Positions 1 to 9,296 are shown, counted from the stretch's first letter. The stretch is DNA of 64,000 nucleotides from Chloroflexota bacterium (GCA_023381565.1 JAMCRR010000053.1:1-64000); one strand, 5' to 3'. The notes: generated by a model from the letters alone, not told the origin. Translations and numbers: made by a program.

Positions 1-947
1 CAGCCGGGTACGTGAGCGAAAGACGCAGGATATTTTTTCAGGATCATCGGCAGGGATTGGTCATCTCCAAATAGCTGCAGGAGCAGGACGATATCTGGAT
101 TTCGGAACCCCGTTTTCGCCAGCATTTGGGCAGCCTTGACCAGCGAGCTGCCAGAGGTTGGCGGATCATCGCTAAGAACCGCCACAGCTCCCTCGCGAGC
201 CGCCCTGCGCAGCCACCTTTTCTCGCTCGAAAGCAGCCTGCGCCCTGTGCGCAAGGTCATCGTCTGCACCTCGCAAAACCCCGCCTGGCGCAGGAAAAAT
301 GCAATCAGCGGGGCCAGGTAGCTGCCCGAGGTTCGAACCCCAACCACCACCACCGGTTTATTTTTATCATTCCATTGCCTGGCAAAGCGATCTACCAGAA
401 GGCTCAGATCATCGGGGTGCTGGTCAAAGCTGCGGAAACAAGAGGGCAATCGGATCTTCTGGCGCCGCAGCGATTCAGGAAACCGCTGCGTCTTCTTCAG
501 AAGCTCGTTCGCGTCCTCATAAAGATGTTTAAAATCAGGGGATATACCACCGGCAGCCGCGGGCGACAGCTCTTCAATAAACTCTTCCCATCGGGTTTGC
601 CAGCGCCTCAGGGAGCGAGTCTGCGGGTTCTTCTCGTGGAGGAACCACATTACTCTCCCGGCTACCTGAATGGATGCAAAAAGGGTGATGCCCAGCAATG
701 TTGGCAGCCGTCGTAGATATTTATTGGCCGTGTCCAGATGGAGCGGGTCGGGATGCAAGCCGTCTTCAACAATTTGGTTAATGCCGACTGCCAGAAGATA
801 AGCATTGAGCCCATCGCCATTCTGAAGCGCATCCTCCAGGGCAGACGAAAGACTGGACAAATCATTCAAGAGATCGCGTTGAAGCAATCTCCCCACTTCG
901 AACCGAACATTTACGGTCTGTATTTCAGGAAAAGTTATTGCAGTCAT
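1..947 (-). CDS. Phosphoribosyltransferase-like protein (partial, cut by left edge)
   Basis: The frame is open from an ATG at 947 to the left edge, at least 315 residues, so the C-terminus is missing. The second half contains a beta-strand run ending GVRTSGSYLAP and, about 65 residues later, VLSDDPPTSGSSL. The latter fits the PRPP-binding loop of type I phosphoribosyltransferases (two acidic residues followed by a T/S-S-G turn). The first ~200 residues are helical and I do not recognise them. The start lies 23 bp inside the end of the upstream glycosyltransferase, so the two are translationally coupled. With two glycosyltransferases in the same operon, a role in glycan or sugar-phosphate metabolism is likely, but the substrate cannot be read from the sequence. 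It could also be a regulatory PRTase homologue without catalytic activity. Confidence 0.75.
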   Translation of the reverse strand, partial: MTAITFPEIQTVNVRFEVGRLLQRDLLNDLSSLSSALEDALQNGDGLNAYLLAVGINQIVEDGLHPDPLHLDTANKYLRRLPTLLGITLFASIQVAGRVMWFLHEKNPQTRSLRRWQTRWEEFIEELSPAAAGGISPDFKHLYEDANELLKKTQRFPESLRRQKIRLPSCFRSFDQHPDDLSLLVDRFARQWNDKNKPVVVVGVRTSGSYLAPLIAFFLRQAGFCEVQTMTLRTGRRLLSSEKRWLRRAAREGAVAVLSDDPPTSGSSLVKAAQMLAKTGFRNPDIVLLLQLFGDDQSLPMILKKYPASFAHVPG

Positions 948-3279
948 TTGAAATAGGAAGTCGGAGTGTATTTTGATCGAGATCGGGAAGAAGGCGCCAA
1001 TCCTGCGCCATTCGCCGGCTACGCAGGTAAGCGAAGGGACCATCGAGCATTCCCCTACGCTCCACCCTGTTTAGCTCTTGGGGGTAATCTGCTCGCTTAC
1101 CAGAATTCTTCTGAGAACGCGAACTGAACAGGTAAACCAATCCGCTGGGGATCCGCGCACTGATATCAAGGATCCTGAGCGGGTGGTCGAGAAGGATTTT
1201 TGTCAGGTAGGCCGTCAGCCCGACGCCGTAGCCATAAGCCTGGCGGTGGAGGGCTGCGTAGTCACGCCTGTGGCGGTGATAAACAAGCGCCGCCGGCTCA
1301 TAAACCAGAGTGTAACCCCTGGAAACTACCTCAAAAAAGGCAGCGAGATCATCACCCCCCATTGCTGGAGTGCCAGCTCCGGTAGCAGGGTCAAACCCGC
1401 CAATTCTCTTCAATATCGCCGCATCGAAGGCCATATTAGCACCAGCGCCAAACCAACCAGCCGCATAGGGATATAGTGGGTGTGGAACCCGGTGTTCTTG
1501 CAGGTTGTAGATCTTGCGGACAAAGCCTTTATTGAAACCGTTGTATTGCTCCATCCAGGCCTGAGCAGGGGTTTCTAACTCTGCGGGGAATATAATCCCG
1601 GTTACACAGGCTACTTTCTCGGCGATTGCAAAAGCTGCCGCCAGCCTGGTCAACCAGGACCGATCCACGACCACATCGTCATCGGTAAAAGCCAGGATCT
1701 TCCCACCGGCCTGGCGCAGGCCGCGGTTGCGAGCATTTGAAAGCCCCGGACGATCTTCGCGCTGGTAGACTACATTTGAAATACCCGCGTAGCGATTACG
1801 AAGGAGCTCGGCTGTGGCTTCCGTGCTTGGAGCGTTATCGATCACGATGATTTCGTAATCTGGATAATCCAGGGCTAAGAGCGAATCCAGGGTGAGTGCC
1901 AGTGAATCCGCACGATCGCGCGTAGACACAATCACGCTGGCAGGGGGAACCACCTGGGTGGCCAGACGGGTGTTTTCGCGCACGCAACCGGCCAGGCCTG
2001 CACCAGGCAATCCTTCCGCACCCATCCCGGAGACCGTGGCGAGGCCGTCCCTCCGCAAGTGGTCGTTGATCGAGGTGCCCAGGGCATCCCAGATTTGGGC
2101 TGCGACATCCGATGCCTGCAGGCCATCTTCCCTCAGGTCGAGGTTTACCTGCCCCAACGGCTGCCCGTGGAAACGTATCAAGGCCAGGAGACGCGAGTAA
2201 TGTTTTGCTGATTTGACATCTACAGCGGGAATATCCGCAAGAGGCTGGCCGATCTCGAGGTCGACAACGCGGGTGGGCAGAAAATCTGGCGCAGCCAGAT
2301 CGGCTTTTTCAACCGCTGCCGGAGGCGAGGGGTTTTTCACCGGCTTCCCTGCCCAAATTTTCCCAACCAGATAGCCTCCCGTCGTCACGGCGAGTCCCGT
2401 AACAATTGCGGCAGCCCGCCCTAACCCGGCCGGTTGGCGGTGCAAGAAAGCATCGGCCAGCCCGCGGGCCACGCCTTCTGGAAGAGTCCGGAAGGTATAA
2501 GAGCGCTCGCTGGCAAGCCCATCGCTTTCACCCACCCATTGCGTCACCTGAGCTTTCGAGAGCCCCTCCGAGTAGCAGCGCTTCAGAAAATAGCCGACAT
2601 TCGTCCGGTTCCCGGGGACGCGGTGCTCAACTTTTGCCGCCGGCTCAAAAAGGATCACTCCCTGCGGCCAGTGCTGCCGTGTCCGGATGCACAGTTCGGT
2701 TTCCTCGCAGCCGAGAGGCCGAGTTCCTACACGCCCGATGCCGTCGCGAAATCCACCGACAATGTCAAAGACTTCTCTCCGGAATGACATGTTACAGCCG
2801 ATCAGGTTGCGAACAGGCGCAGCAGATGTTGGCATCCCGCGATAGGTGCATCCCACCACCCATTGGAACTCCTCAGCCAACCATGCAGGCTGGCCATCCA
2901 CCCACCTCGGACGGATTTCACCACCTACCCCTAAGATCTGTTCGGATTGATATCCTTCTATCAGGTGTTCAACCCAATCCGGCGCTGCGACGGCATCTTC
3001 GTCCATGAAGGCGATCACATCTCCTCTTGCAGCAGCGATCCCCGTATTGCGAGCACCCGATAGGCCCTGCGACTGCTGATTTTCAACTGCCGTTATATCC
3101 GAGATCTCTCGCCGGATGCGCTTGAGCAGCTCCGGGTTATGATCTACCACGACGATCACCTCCTGCGGGGGGAGGGTCTGGCGTCGAAGCGATTCTACGG
3201 CTGCCAGAAGCTCGCACCAGCGATCCTGTGTATATGCGCAGATAACGACAGACAGCGAAGGAAAGGGCTGCATGATCAA
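925..3279 (-). CDS. Double-domain family 2 glycosyltransferase
   Basis: This protein of about 784 residues carries two GT-A folds. Domain 1 (~8-250) has the acidic metal-binding motif MDED at 92-95. Domain 2 (~446-700) has TDDD at 532-535 and the GLSNARNRG motif typical of GT2 enzymes. Between them are a hydrophobic segment (~288-308) and about 110 residues (~330-440) that I cannot assign. GT2 enzymes transfer sugars from nucleotide-activated donors, so two domains suggest two successive additions or an alternating polymer. A TTG at 3279 overlaps the stop of the upstream gene and has AAGGA about 8 nt upstream; an ATG two codons later is the alternative start. It is the second gene of a three-gene minus-strand operon. 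Sugar donor and acceptor are unknown. Confidence 0.88.
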   Translation of the reverse strand: MIMQPFPSLSVVICAYTQDRWCELLAAVESLRRQTLPPQEVIVVVDHNPELLKRIRREISDITAVENQQSQGLSGARNTGIAAARGDVIAFMDEDAVAAPDWVEHLIEGYQSEQILGVGGEIRPRWVDGQPAWLAEEFQWVVGCTYRGMPTSAAPVRNLIGCNMSFRREVFDIVGGFRDGIGRVGTRPLGCEETELCIRTRQHWPQGVILFEPAAKVEHRVPGNRTNVGYFLKRCYSEGLSKAQVTQWVGESDGLASERSYTFRTLPEGVARGLADAFLHRQPAGLGRAAAIVTGLAVTTGGYLVGKIWAGKPVKNPSPPAAVEKADLAAPDFLPTRVVDLEIGQPLADIPAVDVKSAKHYSRLLALIRFHGQPLGQVNLDLREDGLQASDVAAQIWDALGTSINDHLRRDGLATVSGMGAEGLPGAGLAGCVRENTRLATQVVPPASVIVSTRDRADSLALTLDSLLALDYPDYEIIVIDNAPSTEATAELLRNRYAGISNVVYQREDRPGLSNARNRGLRQAGGKILAFTDDDVVVDRSWLTRLAAAFAIAEKVACVTGIIFPAELETPAQAWMEQYNGFNKGFVRKIYNLQEHRVPHPLYPYAAGWFGAGANMAFDAAILKRIGGFDPATGAGTPAMGGDDLAAFFEVVSRGYTLVYEPAALVYHRHRRDYAALHRQAYGYGVGLTAYLTKILLDHPLRILDISARIPSGLVYLFSSRSQKNSGKRADYPQELNRVERRGMLDGPFAYLRSRRMAQDWRLLPDLDQNTLRLPISNDCNNFS

Positions 3280-4094
3280 TCGCTCTTTCCTTCAGCTTCG
3301 TACGCCGGGGGCAGAGCGCCATTTGGAAACGGACTGGCAGGAGGAAACGACCGCGATGCATCCGCCACAGAAAATCCACCCTCATTAATAATCTGCGGAG
3401 TGAAGATGATCTCACTCAAGATTGTGCGGAGTATGCGCCACCCATCCGGGATTGCCTTCAGGTGGCTTTCTCCGTGTTTACGCAGGGCTTCAAAGCTGGG
3501 TACCTCAGCCACCTTGAGCCCCGCGGTAAACGCGCGCAGATTTAGTGTGGTTTCGATTTCAAACCCATTTGAATCCGGATTCAGAACTGGAAGGTATTGC
3601 GACCAGAACGCATTGTAACCATAGCAGAGGTCTGAAAATTGGCATCCAAATGCCAGACGCACAAAGATCGTCAATAGACGGTTGCCAAGCTGGCGGATGA
3701 ACGTGATATCCTCAGACCCCCCACCCTGAATGAAACGGGACCCTTTAACATAATCCGCTCCCGCCCGCAGAATGCCCACAAAGGCGGGTATTTCAGCAGG
3801 ATCCGTCGAACCATCCGCATCGAGCATCACGATGATATCGCCTCGCGCAGCATTGAATCCACAGCGCAAAGCTGCCCCTTTTCCCCGACCTGTTTGCAGG
3901 ATAACGCGTACTTTGGGGTGGAGCCGGCGGGCAACCTCTACCGTGCCGTCCACCGAGTTCCCGTCAACGATTAATACTTCTTTGACCCAGGTAGGTATTT
4001 TGGGCAATACATAATGCAAATTTTCAGCTTCGTTAAGCGTTGGAATTACGACACTGACCCACGGTGGGTCATGAGGAGAGACTACTGACACCAT
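3276..4094 (-). CDS. GT2 glycosyltransferase, polyprenyl-phosphate sugar transferase type
   Basis: A 272-residue protein with a single GT-A domain of the dolichol/polyprenyl-phosphate mannose synthase type. The N-terminal strand VSVVIPTLNEAENL is followed by VDGNSVDGT and the metal/nucleotide motif DADGSTD at ~92-98, then the GSRF and YGYNAFW elements usual in this family. Members load a sugar from GDP-Man or UDP-Glc onto a polyprenyl phosphate at the inner face of the membrane. No C-terminal membrane anchor is visible, so it is the soluble catalytic form. GAGGTG lies about 8 nt before the ATG. It is the first gene of the operon with the double GT2 and the PRTase-like gene, and probably supplies their lipid-linked sugar. 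The donor sugar is inference. Confidence 0.88.
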   Translation of the reverse strand: MVSVVSPHDPPWVSVVIPTLNEAENLHYVLPKIPTWVKEVLIVDGNSVDGTVEVARRLHPKVRVILQTGRGKGAALRCGFNAARGDIIVMLDADGSTDPAEIPAFVGILRAGADYVKGSRFIQGGGSEDITFIRQLGNRLLTIFVRLAFGCQFSDLCYGYNAFWSQYLPVLNPDSNGFEIETTLNLRAFTAGLKVAEVPSFEALRKHGESHLKAIPDGWRILRTILSEIIFTPQIINEGGFSVADASRSFPPASPFPNGALPPAYEAEGKSD

Positions 4095-4135
4095 TAATTA
4101 CACCTCTATTTTAAATCCCAATATCGGTTAACGAT

Positions 4136-4170
4136 GATACTCAAAATCCATTACAAGATTTTTGAGTATC
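4136..4170. promoter_or_regulatory. 11-bp perfect inverted repeat upstream of the glycan operon
   Basis: The arms GATACTCAAAA and TTTTGAGTATC (4136-4146 and 4160-4170) pair perfectly around a 13-nt spacer. The repeat lies 42 bp upstream of the ATG at 4094 and downstream of the sixA-like gene. It may be an operator for the glycan operon or a symmetric terminator of the upstream gene. The rest of 4095-4438 is AT-rich and shows no convincing gene; a 68-codon frame there has no ribosome-binding site and no recognisable motif. Confidence 0.5.
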
Positions 4171-4438
4171 TATGGGGTTTATTATCTTGTTTTAATGGAA
4201 CCAGCGGGAGAATTCCTTTTAACCCGTTCCTCAGGCGGGTTGTTGTTTGGGAAGGGTTTTGATATTATGATATCCCCGCTTTTGCCCAACACATCATCCA
4301 TAACCGCATTTGATATGTGGACTATATTGATCGACATACTGGTAAATTGTAGGGGGAAAATCGGATAAGTCAAGTAGTCTTTTGTAGCAATTGCATTAGG
4401 ATTTGGTTAAAATACAGGTTTCTTCCCCCCGTTCAGGT

Positions 4439-4939
4439 TTATTCGATCTCTTTAGGGCGCCAAATTTCGATTAATTCGGCATCTGTGCTTTTCTTGAGCG
4501 CCTTCCAATCCTCGAGCTGAATCACCAGGTAGGCAATGGCTGCCGTGGGAAGAGCTTCAACGCGCTTGGTCAGCAAGGGCAGCATGCTTTCCAACCCAGG
4601 GTTATGGCCGATCACCATGACTCTCTCCAGGTCTGCGGGGAGTTTGCGCAGGGCTTTTAGATATTCGTCCGCTTCTGCCATATAAAACGAGTCAATATAC
4701 CGAATTTTGCCGGAATATTCACAGGCTTTGGCTACGATCTCAGCAGTTTGCTCAGCGCGTTCAGCCGGAGAAGATAGAATTAATTGAGGTACGAGCTCTT
4801 TTTCTTTGATCAACTCGCCCATCTGCAAAGCATTCTTCTTCCCCTTCTTGCTCAATGAGCGTTTGCGATCTTTAATACCATGCTCTTTCCAGCTTCCTTT
4901 GGCATGGCGCATGAGCAGTAAAGTCTTCATCGTTTTCAT
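4439..4939 (-). CDS. sixA: SixA-type phosphohistidine phosphatase
   Basis: A 166-residue histidine-phosphatase-superfamily protein. The catalytic RHAK-type motif (LLLMRHAK, ~8-15) lies at the N-terminus, SSPAERAEQTA supplies the second arginine, and VIGHNPGL supplies the second catalytic histidine. Length and motifs fit SixA, which removes phosphate from phosphohistidine, for example on Hpt domains or PTS proteins. GAGGGG lies upstream of ATG 4939, and a second ATG three codons later is possible. The gene stands alone and is divergent from the peptide transporter. No PTS or Hpt protein is visible in the window, so its partner is unknown. Confidence 0.85.
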   Translation of the reverse strand: MKTMKTLLLMRHAKGSWKEHGIKDRKRSLSKKGKKNALQMGELIKEKELVPQLILSSPAERAEQTAEIVAKACEYSGKIRYIDSFYMAEADEYLKALRKLPADLERVMVIGHNPGLESMLPLLTKRVEALPTAAIAYLVIQLEDWKALKKSTDAELIEIWRPKEIE

Positions 4940-5240
4940 CCCCTCAAGTAACTAGATTATCGATATCGCCCATTCATGGTGAAATGAAGATTGACCACGG
5001 TTTATTCTGGAGCGATCTGATTAACAATTTATATAAGTATAACCGTATTCACAAAGAATTTTAATCTGATCTTTAGGTTAACTTTATTCACTTATAAAGT
5101 CTCATTTGCTCTCGTTTAGTATGATGGGTAACAGGTGGGCAAACATTATCTGGATTCTTGCTTTACTTCGCTTGCCGGAACTGGCTCATAAGTACCGGTT
5201 AGTTTCGTATCAGTACGTTATTTACAAGGAGAAAGTAGAT
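4940..5240. other. Divergent intergenic region, sixA-like / oppA-like
   Basis: A 301-bp AT-rich stretch between divergently transcribed genes, so both promoters should lie here. I could not single out a convincing -35/-10 pair. The plus-strand frame is open upstream of 5241, but the product there has no signal peptide, and the ribosome-binding site and lipoprotein signal clearly place the start at 5241. Confidence 0.5.
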
Positions 5241-7244
5241 ATGCACAAAGTATTTGGCAAACCTTCACTGGTATTTACAGCGGTCGTAATTGCCTCCATG
5301 GTGCTCGCCTCATGTGCACCTGCAACTGCAACACCCACAAGCTCTATCCCCTCTACGGGGTCCACACCATCTGCCGCTGCACCAACTACAGCGGTAAACA
5401 CCCCGGCGCCGGTTAGTCCCACCACAGCGCCGACGGCATCTTCCACCCAGGTCAAGAATCCGAACACCCTAGTCTACGCCACAATCAGCGATCCACAATC
5501 GTTAGATCCTGCCTGGCAGTATGATACCGCAAGCCAAACGGTCGACTTCAATGTCTACGAAACCCTGCTCTTCCCCAACAAAACCTCTGCGACCAGTTTC
5601 GTGCCCATGCTGGCCACCAGCTGGACGGTATCGCCGGATGGCAAGACCTACACTTTCAACATTCGTCAAGGCGTGACCTTCCAGAACGGTGACCCACTGA
5701 CCGCTCAGGATGTGGCATACAGCTTCTGGCGTGTGATGATCACAGACCGCTCGGGTGGCCCGTCGTGGATCATGCTCGAACCTTTCTTCGGGCTGAACGT
5801 AGCCAGCTTCGCCAATGATGTGGTCAAGGCGCAGTTTGGCGGCAACTGGGTTGCTGCCGCGCAGGCTGTTGAGAACGCGGTTACCTATGATAACACCGCC
5901 AACACGGTTACTCTTCATCTAAAGCAACCGTATGGCCCAATGCTGCAAATCCTTTCTGGCAGCTGGGCAGAAATCACGGATATGGCCTGGGTCGTCAAGC
6001 TGGGCGGATGGGACGGGAATCCTGCAGATGCTCAGAAATATAACAACCCTGCCGTCCAGGCTGACCCATTGTTTAACCAGATGAATGGCACCGGTCCCTA
6101 CAAGTTCGTGCGTTGGGTCCCCAACCAGGAAGTCGATCTGGTTCGTAACGATAGCTATTGGCTGAAGACCCCACTATGGAGCGGCGGCCCCTCGGGTCCT
6201 GCGTCCATACAAAACGTGATTATCAAGAACATCCCTGAATTTAGCACGCGCTTTGCCACACTGCAAACCGGCGACTCAGATATCGCCTATGTCGACACCC
6301 AATACATCTCTCAGGTGCAGCCGTATGTCCAAACCACCTGCGACGCCAGCGGTAAGTGCACCACCACCAACCCCAATGGCCGCCTGACTTTATACTCCGG
6401 GCTGCCTTCGGTCGAATCGGTGGACCTCTTCCTTAGTGAGAATGTGAATACCACCGGCGGGAACCCCTACATCGGCTCAGGCAAGCTGGATGGCAACGGG
6501 GTGCCTCCGAATTTCTTCAGTGACATCAACGTCCGCAAGGCTTTCAACTACTGCTTCGACTGGAACACCTACATCCAGCAGGCCTACAGTGGTCAGGCTA
6601 TCCAGGCCTTTGGACCGATCATCCAGGGAGAGTTAGGTTACGATCCCAACCAGGCGCACTACAGCTTCGATCTAACGAAATGCGCCGATGCGTTCAAAGC
6701 CTCCACGCTCAAATCTGCCAGCGGGGCCAGCCTGTGGGATACCGGTTTCTACCTGCAGTACATCTACAATGTGGGCAACGACCAGCGCAAGACGGCCGGA
6801 GACATCCTGGCTCAGAATCTGCTCAAAGTCAACCCCAAGTTCCACCTGCAGGTCGTCGGTGAGCCTTTCCCACTCGAGCTGAGCGACCAGACTGCCGGAC
6901 GCTTACCCATTTACGCACTGGGCTGGCTAGAAGACTACCATGATCCCCAGGACTGGGTAGTACCCTTCATGTCCAGCGGCGGTACGTACGCTGGTACGCA
7001 AGCTTTCCCAAGCGCCGTCCAAACGCAGCTTGACAACCTGATTACCCAGGGTGTTTCCACCACCGATTCGGCTGCTCGTGCCAAGATTTACGCCCAGATT
7101 CAGAACATCGCTTACCAAAACGCGCTGAATGTCTTCCTGGTCCAGCCACAAATCAATGTCTACCTTCAAAACTGGGTCAAAGGTTGGTATTACAACCCAA
7201 CCTATCCTAACCCAGGGTTTTACTTCTACGCTCTATCCAAGTAG
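5241..7244 (+). CDS. Oligopeptide/dipeptide ABC transporter substrate-binding lipoprotein
   Basis: A 667-residue protein. The start ATG 5241 follows AAGGAG by about 9 nt and opens a lipoprotein signal peptide ending LASC, with lipidated Cys25. A Ser/Thr/Pro/Ala-rich linker (~26-75) precedes a family 5 solute-binding domain (SBP_bac_5). Visible family features are the YETLL segment, the W-V-SPDGKTYTFNIRQGV motif with NGDPLTAQDV after it, and the HYSFDL/Y region late in the protein. It should capture peptides or similar solutes outside the membrane and deliver them to the two permeases downstream. A strong hairpin separates it from the first permease, a common way to express more binding protein than permease. 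The substrate is not predictable; nickel, sugars and oligopeptides are all used by this family. Confidence 0.92.
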   Translation: MHKVFGKPSLVFTAVVIASMVLASCAPATATPTSSIPSTGSTPSAAAPTTAVNTPAPVSPTTAPTASSTQVKNPNTLVYATISDPQSLDPAWQYDTASQTVDFNVYETLLFPNKTSATSFVPMLATSWTVSPDGKTYTFNIRQGVTFQNGDPLTAQDVAYSFWRVMITDRSGGPSWIMLEPFFGLNVASFANDVVKAQFGGNWVAAAQAVENAVTYDNTANTVTLHLKQPYGPMLQILSGSWAEITDMAWVVKLGGWDGNPADAQKYNNPAVQADPLFNQMNGTGPYKFVRWVPNQEVDLVRNDSYWLKTPLWSGGPSGPASIQNVIIKNIPEFSTRFATLQTGDSDIAYVDTQYISQVQPYVQTTCDASGKCTTTNPNGRLTLYSGLPSVESVDLFLSENVNTTGGNPYIGSGKLDGNGVPPNFFSDINVRKAFNYCFDWNTYIQQAYSGQAIQAFGPIIQGELGYDPNQAHYSFDLTKCADAFKASTLKSASGASLWDTGFYLQYIYNVGNDQRKTAGDILAQNLLKVNPKFHLQVVGEPFPLELSDQTAGRLPIYALGWLEDYHDPQDWVVPFMSSGGTYAGTQAFPSAVQTQLDNLITQGVSTTDSAARAKIYAQIQNIAYQNALNVFLVQPQINVYLQNWVKGWYYNPTYPNPGFYFYALSK

Positions 7245-7264
7245 TCCCACCTTTTGGATAGACG

Positions 7265-7297
7265 ATCGGGCAGGTGGGTTCCACCTGCCCGATTTTC
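7265..7297 (+). terminator. Terminator-like hairpin between binding protein and permease genes
   Basis: A perfect 13-bp GC-rich stem (7265-7277 with 7281-7293) closes a 3-nt loop and is followed by TTTT. It lies 20 bp after the binding-protein stop and 13 bp before the permease ATG. It probably acts as a partial terminator or 3' stabiliser that lowers permease expression relative to the binding protein. Confidence 0.85.
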
Positions 7298-7310
7298 TAA
7301 GAGGTCATTC

Positions 7311-8339
7311 ATGGGTCGTTATATCACTCGTCGTTTGTTGATCCTTCCTTTCGTCTTAATCGGCCTCAGTTTGATGATCTTCATCATGCTGCAGTTTCTG
7401 ACCCCGGTCGAACGCGCCGCTTTATATGTGAATAATCCCCCCCGTACGCCTGAGGCCCTGCAAAGCATCATCCAGACCTATGGCTTAAACCAGCCCATCT
7501 ACGTCCAATATTGGAATTGGCTGGATGGAATTTTTCACGGAAACCTGGGTTGGTCCAAAACCGCCAGCATGCCCGTCATTAATGCTATCGAAGCCTATTT
7601 TCCCGCCACCCTCGAGCTTTCCATCTGGAGCTTCGTGCCGATTATCTTCATCGGCATCTGGCTGGGAATCCAGGCCGCTGTTCACCAGGATACCTGGATC
7701 GACCAGGCTGCCCGGGTTTTTAGCATTATCGGGTATTCATTCCCTACTTTTGTCTTTGGGCTGCTCGTGCTGATGATCTTCTATGCCAAGCTGCAGTGGT
7801 TCCCACCCGGCCGGCTTTCCGATTGGGCGCAGGCGATCGTCTATTCTTCGAGCTGGCACACGTATACCGGGATGTATACGTTTGATGCGCTGCTAAATGG
7901 GCGCCTGGATATTTTCCTGAACGCCTTGCGCCACCTGGTTCTACCGGCTATCACTCTCGCATATGTGAACTGGGCTCTGATCCTGCGGGTGATGCGCTCA
8001 TCCATGTTGGAAGAGATACGCCAGAACTACATCATCACGGCCCGTGCGAAAGGGTTGAAGGAACGCAACGTGATCAACGATCATGCCCGGCCAAACGCCT
8101 TAATCCCGGTGGCTACGGTCGGCGGGTTGCTGCTGTTTGGGCTGCTAAATGGGGTGGTGATTACCGAGACGATTTTCAATTATCACGGGATGGGTCTCTT
8201 CGTAGCCAGCGCAGCCCTCAACCTGGATGCCGTATCCGTCCTGGGGGTTACCCTCTTCGAGGGCGCTTTGCTTGTTCTGGCAAACCTGATTGTAGATATC
8301 TTTTATGCTTCTCTGGACCCGCGCATCCGATTGGAGTGA
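7311..8339 (+). CDS. Peptide ABC transporter permease, DppB type
   Basis: A 342-residue inner-membrane permease. The start ATG 7311 has GAGGT upstream and begins with the MGRYITRRLL positively charged stretch and first membrane helix typical of DppB/OppB. A long extracytoplasmic loop (the YGLNQPIYVQYWNWL region) follows, then the BPD_transp_1 domain with the coupling motif (ITARAKGLKERNVINDHARPN), where the EAA-type loop contacts the ATPase. An upstream in-frame extension overlaps the hairpin and is not likely to be translated. It pairs with the DppC-type permease 9 bp downstream. No ATPase gene for this importer is found nearby. Confidence 0.93.
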   Translation: MGRYITRRLLILPFVLIGLSLMIFIMLQFLTPVERAALYVNNPPRTPEALQSIIQTYGLNQPIYVQYWNWLDGIFHGNLGWSKTASMPVINAIEAYFPATLELSIWSFVPIIFIGIWLGIQAAVHQDTWIDQAARVFSIIGYSFPTFVFGLLVLMIFYAKLQWFPPGRLSDWAQAIVYSSSWHTYTGMYTFDALLNGRLDIFLNALRHLVLPAITLAYVNWALILRVMRSSMLEEIRQNYIITARAKGLKERNVINDHARPNALIPVATVGGLLLFGLLNGVVITETIFNYHGMGLFVASAALNLDAVSVLGVTLFEGALLVLANLIVDIFYASLDPRIRLE

Positions 8340-8348
8340 AAATCATTC

Positions 8349-9296
8349 ATGGAAACAATTACGAAAGAAACCCCCAGACGAACGGTTTTAGCTGAAACAT
8401 TGCCCCCAAAAGAGCGCATGCCGCGTTGGATACGCATCATGCTGCGTAGCCCCGTCTCGATCACTGGGATCGTCCTGGTTATATTATTCATTGCGGTGGC
8501 CGCTCTGGCTCCGGTCCTGGCGCCACCCGAGTTTCCCTCACAACCCTTTCTAATTCCCGAATCTGGTTTCTCGCCGCAGCCTCTGCCGCCATCTGCCGCC
8601 CATCCTTTCGGGACAACGCAGAATCAATACGATCTTTTCTACGGCGTCGTGTGGGGCACCCGCACCGCTTTCGAAGTCGGCATCCTTGTCACCTTGACTA
8701 CCGTTTTGATCGGAGCAGGCTTCGGCGCCATTTTTGCTTACACTGGCGGATGGATGGATGAGGTATTTCAACGCATCGTAGAGCTATTCCTGGCTTTCCC
8801 ATTTTTGCTCGCCGCAATCACCCTGGCAACAGTTCTGGGGGCGACCATCCACAATGGACTCGTCACCGGTATGATCGCTCTCATCGTATTCGGGTGGCCC
8901 TCCTATTCGCGCCAAATCCGCGGCGATATATTGTCCGTCAAAGAGCGCGATTTCGTCCTGGCGGCCCATGCCATCGGTACTCCGGGTTGGAGGATTTTAC
9001 TGATTCACATTTTGCCGAATGCAATGTATTCCACGCTGGTGGTAAGCTCGCTCAATATCGGCAATAATGTGCTCACATTTGCCGCTCTCAGCTTCCTGGG
9101 CTTAGGCGCCCCTCAAGGGTATGCCGATTGGGGGCAGCTGTTGAGCCTGGCGCGTAACTGGATTCCCAGCCTTTCGCAATATTGGTACATCGTCGTCTTT
9201 CCGGGCATTGCCCTGTTGCTCTTCGTATTGGCCTGGAATTTGATCGGGGATGCCTTCCGAGATGCTTTAGATCCAAAGATGAGCAGTTACCGGTAG
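8349..9296 (+). CDS. Peptide ABC transporter permease, DppC type
   Basis: A 315-residue second permease. It has the cytoplasmic N-terminus and first helix (~37-58), the typical extracytoplasmic segment with HPFGTTQNQYDLF (DppC-type HPFGTD/R-Q-D motif), and the BPD_transp_1 domain with the coupling loop (LAAHAIGTPGWRILLIHILPN). With DppB it forms the transmembrane channel. It follows dppB by 9 bp and ends the operon. The DppD/DppF ATPases that normally follow are absent, so the importer must borrow ATPases encoded elsewhere. Confidence 0.93.
   Translation: METITKETPRRTVLAETLPPKERMPRWIRIMLRSPVSITGIVLVILFIAVAALAPVLAPPEFPSQPFLIPESGFSPQPLPPSAAHPFGTTQNQYDLFYGVVWGTRTAFEVGILVTLTTVLIGAGFGAIFAYTGGWMDEVFQRIVELFLAFPFLLAAITLATVLGATIHNGLVTGMIALIVFGWPSYSRQIRGDILSVKERDFVLAAHAIGTPGWRILLIHILPNAMYSTLVVSSLNIGNNVLTFAALSFLGLGAPQGYADWGQLLSLARNWIPSLSQYWYIVVFPGIALLLFVLAWNLIGDAFRDALDPKMSSYR

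Noticed and set aside
126-716. Long open frame on the plus strand at the left end (196 codons)
   Set aside because: It is antisense to the PRTase-like gene, which has a recognisable PRPP-loop motif. The plus-strand product is low-complexity and matches nothing that I know.
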